From NCBI RefSeq assembly GCF_003058165.1, contig NZ_QBUC01000002.1, positions 124,001-188,000 of the forward strand: a stretch of 64,000 nucleotides of DNA, in the 5' to 3' direction. Source of the stretch: Paenisporosarcina sp. OV554 (GTDB taxonomy: Bacteria > Bacillota > Bacilli > Bacillales_A > Planococcaceae). Shown here one piece after another: positions 60,581 through 64,000 of this stretch. Made by a program: the position numbers and the translations under genes. Numbering within the stretch: the stretch's first letter is position 1; each line of letters starts with the position of its first letter. The notes under the pieces were generated by a model, which had not been told where the DNA came from, did not search any database, and worked only from the letters and a program-made list of their open reading frames with translations.

Positions 60581-61818
60581 GAATTCAACCCTGTTACTTG
60601 GTTTTCAAACAGTTGAATCATTTCAATCATTACTTGTGTAGCCTTTTCCATGTTATCAACCGAAATATATTCATATTTTCCGTGATAGTTTTCACCACCT
60701 GTGAAAATGTTTGGAGTAGGTAAGCCCATATAAGACAATTGAGATCCATCAGTTCCGCCACGAATCGGCAGGACTAAAGGATTAATAGATAGATTTGTCA
60801 TTGCTTGATGTGCGATATCTACAATTTCTTTGACGGGCTCAATTTTTTCACCCATATTGTAATATTGGTCATTTAGTTCAACTGTAATAGCTTGTGAACC
60901 ATACTCTGCTTTAATTTCAGCCACTGCTTTTTCAAACAATGCTTTTTTTGCGTCGAATTTTTCCCGATCAAAGTCACGAATTATATATGACAACTGTGCT
61001 TCTTCTACATGACCGCTGAAATTCATTAAGTGTATAAATCCTTCATAGCCTTCAGTCTTTTCAGGCACTTCAGTTGCCGGCATATAAGATTGGAACTTCA
61101 TCGCAATAGTTAAGGCGTTGACCATTTTGTTTTTTGCAGATCCAGGGTGAACGCTAGTTCCGCGTGTGATGACTTTTGCCCCAGCAGCGTTAAAACTTTC
61201 AAATTGTAGTTCCCCAAGAGGACCTCCATCCATCGTGTAAGCATATTTTGCATCGAATTTTTCAACATCGAATTTATGAGGTCCGCGACCAATCTCTTCA
61301 TCAGGAGTGAAGGCAATTCTGAGTTTGCCATGTTTGATGTCTGGATTATTTATCAGATACTCCATAGCTGTCATTATTTCAGCAATACCCGCTTTATTGT
61401 CGGCACCAAGTAATGTCGTGCCATCTGTTGTTATTAAAGTGTGACCGATATAATTGTTAAGCTCAGGAAAATCGGTAGGAGACATTACTGTTGTTTCGTT
61501 TAATGAAATGTCGCCGCCTTCGTAGCAATCGATGCGCTGAGGATTCACATTTTTCCCAGTGTAATCCGTTGCTGTATCAACATGAGCTAAGAATCCAATT
61601 GTAGGCAATTCATGGTCTATATTTGAAGGTAATGTAGCAAATAAATAGCCATTATCATCAAGTGAAATGTCTTCCATTCCGATCGCAGCCAACTCTTTTT
61701 CAAGTTCATGGAGTAAGTCCCACTGACCTGGTGTTGAAGGGCAAGTTGAACTGTTTGCGTCAGATTGTGTATCAATTTTTGCATAACGCACGAGGCGTTC
61801 GATTAATATTTCTTGCAT
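60577..61818 (-). CDS. pepT: Peptidase T (tripeptide aminopeptidase)
   Basis: A 413-residue M20 metallopeptidase releasing the N-terminal residue of tripeptides. Zinc ligands are in [20 protein letters not shown] and [11 protein letters not shown]. The dimerisation domain is in the middle, and the final [20 protein letters not shown] is typical. RBS GGAGTGGAATG. First gene of a pair with the DMT exporter. Cytoplasmic. Confidence 0.96.
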   Translation of the reverse strand: MQEILIERLVRYAKIDTQSDANSSTCPSTPGQWDLLHELEKELAAIGMEDISLDDNGYLFATLPSNIDHELPTIGFLAHVDTATDYTGKNVNPQRIDCYEGGDISLNETTVMSPTDFPELNNYIGHTLITTDGTTLLGADNKAGIAEIMTAMEYLINNPDIKHGKLRIAFTPDEEIGRGPHKFDVEKFDAKYAYTMDGGPLGELQFESFNAAGAKVITRGTSVHPGSAKNKMVNALTIAMKFQSYMPATEVPEKTEGYEGFIHLMNFSGHVEEAQLSYIIRDFDREKFDAKKALFEKAVAEIKAEYGSQAITVELNDQYYNMGEKIEPVKEIVDIAHQAMTNLSINPLVLPIRGGTDGSQLSYMGLPTPNIFTGGENYHGKYEYISVDNMEKATQVMIEMIQLFENQVTGLNS

Positions 61819-61975
61819 GACATTCCACTCCTTAATTTCATAAATCTATTATTAGTTTATCATTTTCAGAATCATCTAGGAATATTGAATGCTATTAAAA
61901 ATCAGATAGGATATTTTTTAACCTAATAAGAGGCTGCTGCCAAACAGGTAAATGTAAGAAATATAGTAAATCCTC

Positions 61976-62632
61976 TTAGAATTCCTGTGGAGATGTCGTT
62001 TTTTTCTTTTTCATAACAGTAGACACTTTAGGTTCAGTTCCTTGCTTTATACGTAGAATGTTTTCTCTATGTTTCCAAATAGCTAAAGTGAAAAGAGCTA
62101 ATGAGATGAAGTTCGGCCAAAATCCTCCCATAAACCAAAATACATAAACCAATAATGTAAGGTATAAAAAAAGAACGCCAATTGGTAAATAGTCTGTTAT
62201 GAGAGTTATTAATATGAGCAAGGTCAATCCAATACAGCCCATTCTCCAATCGACAGCAAACATAATCCCAATGATTGATGCAGTTCCTTTGCCACCATCA
62301 AAATTCATCCACAAAGGATAATTATGTCCGATAACGACAGCTGCTCCTATTAATAAAAGTAGAGTAGGTGTGTAGCCATTAAAGAGACTTTGTGTATCTA
62401 AAATATTGGCCAATAATAGAACGGCGATAAATCCTTTACCAATGTCAAATAACGCAACTAAAGCCCCGAATTTCCATCCTAACACGATGGTTGCATTAGA
62501 CGCCCCAGAATTCTTTACACCTTGATCTTTTACATTAACCCCTGAAATCCATTGTGCGATGTATGACCCATGTAACCCCCCAATTAAATAGCCTGATAGG
62601 ATAATCATGAGTGACAATAAAGCAAGATTCAA
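61976..62632 (-). CDS. plsY: PlsY-type acyl-phosphate:glycerol-3-phosphate acyltransferase (divergent paralogue)
   Basis: A 218-residue membrane enzyme family member that makes lysophosphatidic acid. The three PlsY motifs are present but divergent: GSYIAQWISGVNVKDQGVKN with SGASNATI, FDIGKGFIAVLL, and GHNYPLWMNFDGGKGTA. Five to seven helices. The start TTG 62632 is 8 nt after AAAGGAG. The open frame runs 20 codons further to 62692 without RBS. Divergence suggests an extra copy beside a housekeeping plsY. Confidence 0.82.
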   Translation of the reverse strand: MNLALLSLMIILSGYLIGGLHGSYIAQWISGVNVKDQGVKNSGASNATIVLGWKFGALVALFDIGKGFIAVLLLANILDTQSLFNGYTPTLLLLIGAAVVIGHNYPLWMNFDGGKGTASIIGIMFAVDWRMGCIGLTLLILITLITDYLPIGVLFLYLTLLVYVFWFMGGFWPNFISLALFTLAIWKHRENILRIKQGTEPKVSTVMKKKKTTSPQEF

Positions 62633-62708
62633 AATCTCAACTCCTTTTTTCTTCTCACTCTTTAAACGTTTGACTATTGGATGAAGTTTCAAAAAAAATA
62701 ATTATTTC

Positions 62709-62738
62709 TTGACTTTTTCTTCCTGGAAAACATATACT
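62709..62738 (+). promoter_or_regulatory. Sigma-A promoter of the SAM-riboswitch/metY transcript
   Basis: TTGACT (62709-62714), 18 bp, TATACT (62733-62738), about 30 bp before the riboswitch. Confidence 0.7.
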
Positions 62739-62768
62739 GTTTCTCAAGATGGAAAATTGAATCAAATA

Positions 62769-62888
62769 CTCTTATCAAGAGCGGCAGAGGGACTAGGCCC
62801 TACGATGCCCAGCAACCGGCAAGTGATGAACTTGCAAAGGTGCTAATTCCTACAGATTTCTTCATGTGGATCTGAAAGATAAGAGGAG
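62769..62888 (+). ncRNA. SAM-I (S-box) riboswitch
   Basis: The conserved S-box core is present: CTCTTATCAAGAG..., AGAGGGA, GCCCTACGATGCCCAGCAACC, the GTGATGAACTTGC hairpin, AAGGTGCTAATTCC and the closing GAAAGATAAGAGG. By family knowledge, SAM binding releases the downstream terminator and lowers metY expression. Confidence 0.97.
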
Positions 62889-62903
62889 GTATACGCAATT
62901 GCG

Positions 62904-62937
62904 AGCCCCCTCTTCTTAAGCGAAGAAGGGGCTTTTT
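62904..62937 (+). terminator. Riboswitch expression-platform terminator
   Basis: AGCCCC-x-TCTTC-TTAAGC-GAAGA-x-GGGGCT followed by TTTTTG. It competes with an antiterminator using the 3' part of the aptamer. Confidence 0.9.
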
Positions 62938-62978
62938 GTATTCCAAAACTCCTCTTTCGCCTCCACACTTCCATCTAA

Positions 62979-64000
<1,022 letters not shown>

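Overview
The window is low-GC chromosomal DNA from a Gram-positive, endospore-forming member of the Bacillales. Supporting signs are a GerA-type spore germination operon, a T-box leader, a SAM-I riboswitch, Fur boxes, strong AAGGAGG-type ribosome binding sites, and genes with clear Bacillus subtilis counterparts (catE, yugO, yqxD, ytxJ, yvbH, yusV, pepT, dacC-like, RsbR-like, DUF3243). The overall style fits Planococcaceae such as Sporosarcina or Paenisporosarcina; the genus is an inference.

Layout. 0-6.5 kb: the tail of a HRDC-domain protein, a DHA2 drug exporter, a GNAT, a second T-box-controlled methionyl-tRNA synthetase, an overlooked Tyr/Pro-rich 54-residue protein and catechol-2,3-dioxygenase. 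6.6-11.7 kb: a gerABC-type germination operon whose A subunit carries about 470 residues of repeats. 11.7-19.9 kb: a MarR/MFS pair, a YvbH-like PH protein preceded by two DnaA boxes, a SRAP protein, an ABC-2 exporter, an old yellow enzyme and a PAP2 phosphatase. 20-28.7 kb: DUF1028, a YugO potassium channel, a decayed two-gene locus, YqxD, a 21-bp tandem array, an SsuABC-type importer and TerC.

28.7-39.8 kb: VOC and SRPBCC proteins with an ArsR-SRPBCC fusion regulator, a circularly permuted ATP-grasp / alpha-E-transglutaminase operon, YtxJ, an RsbR-like protein, GIY-YIG and GNAT proteins, a striking fusion of a HTH domain to a catalytically dead F1-ATPase beta-like domain, and an ECF sigma/anti-sigma pair. 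39.9-48 kb: a PadR operon, then a catabolic block (aminotransferase plus ABC importer plus PAS/AAA+ regulator with degenerate ATPase motifs) that looks built for an omega-amino acid such as taurine.

48-64 kb: methyltransferase, DUF1206, EamA, S13 penicillin-binding protein, GNATs, a broken Nudix gene, an AI-2E family protein, and an iron block (FhuF-like reductase, YusV ATPase, two Fur boxes). The iron block contains a convincing candidate Fur-controlled small RNA with C-rich loops, in the style of FsrA. The window ends with a DMT exporter, pepT, a divergent plsY, and a SAM-riboswitch-controlled metY cut by the right edge.

The most interesting items are the HTH/pseudo-F1-beta protein (36201-37241) and the Fur-controlled C-rich RNA (about 57942-58093). 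Next come the 21-bp intergenic arrays, the alpha-E/transglutaminase operon and the repeat-extended GerA subunit. At least three genes are clearly broken, and more remnants are suspected.
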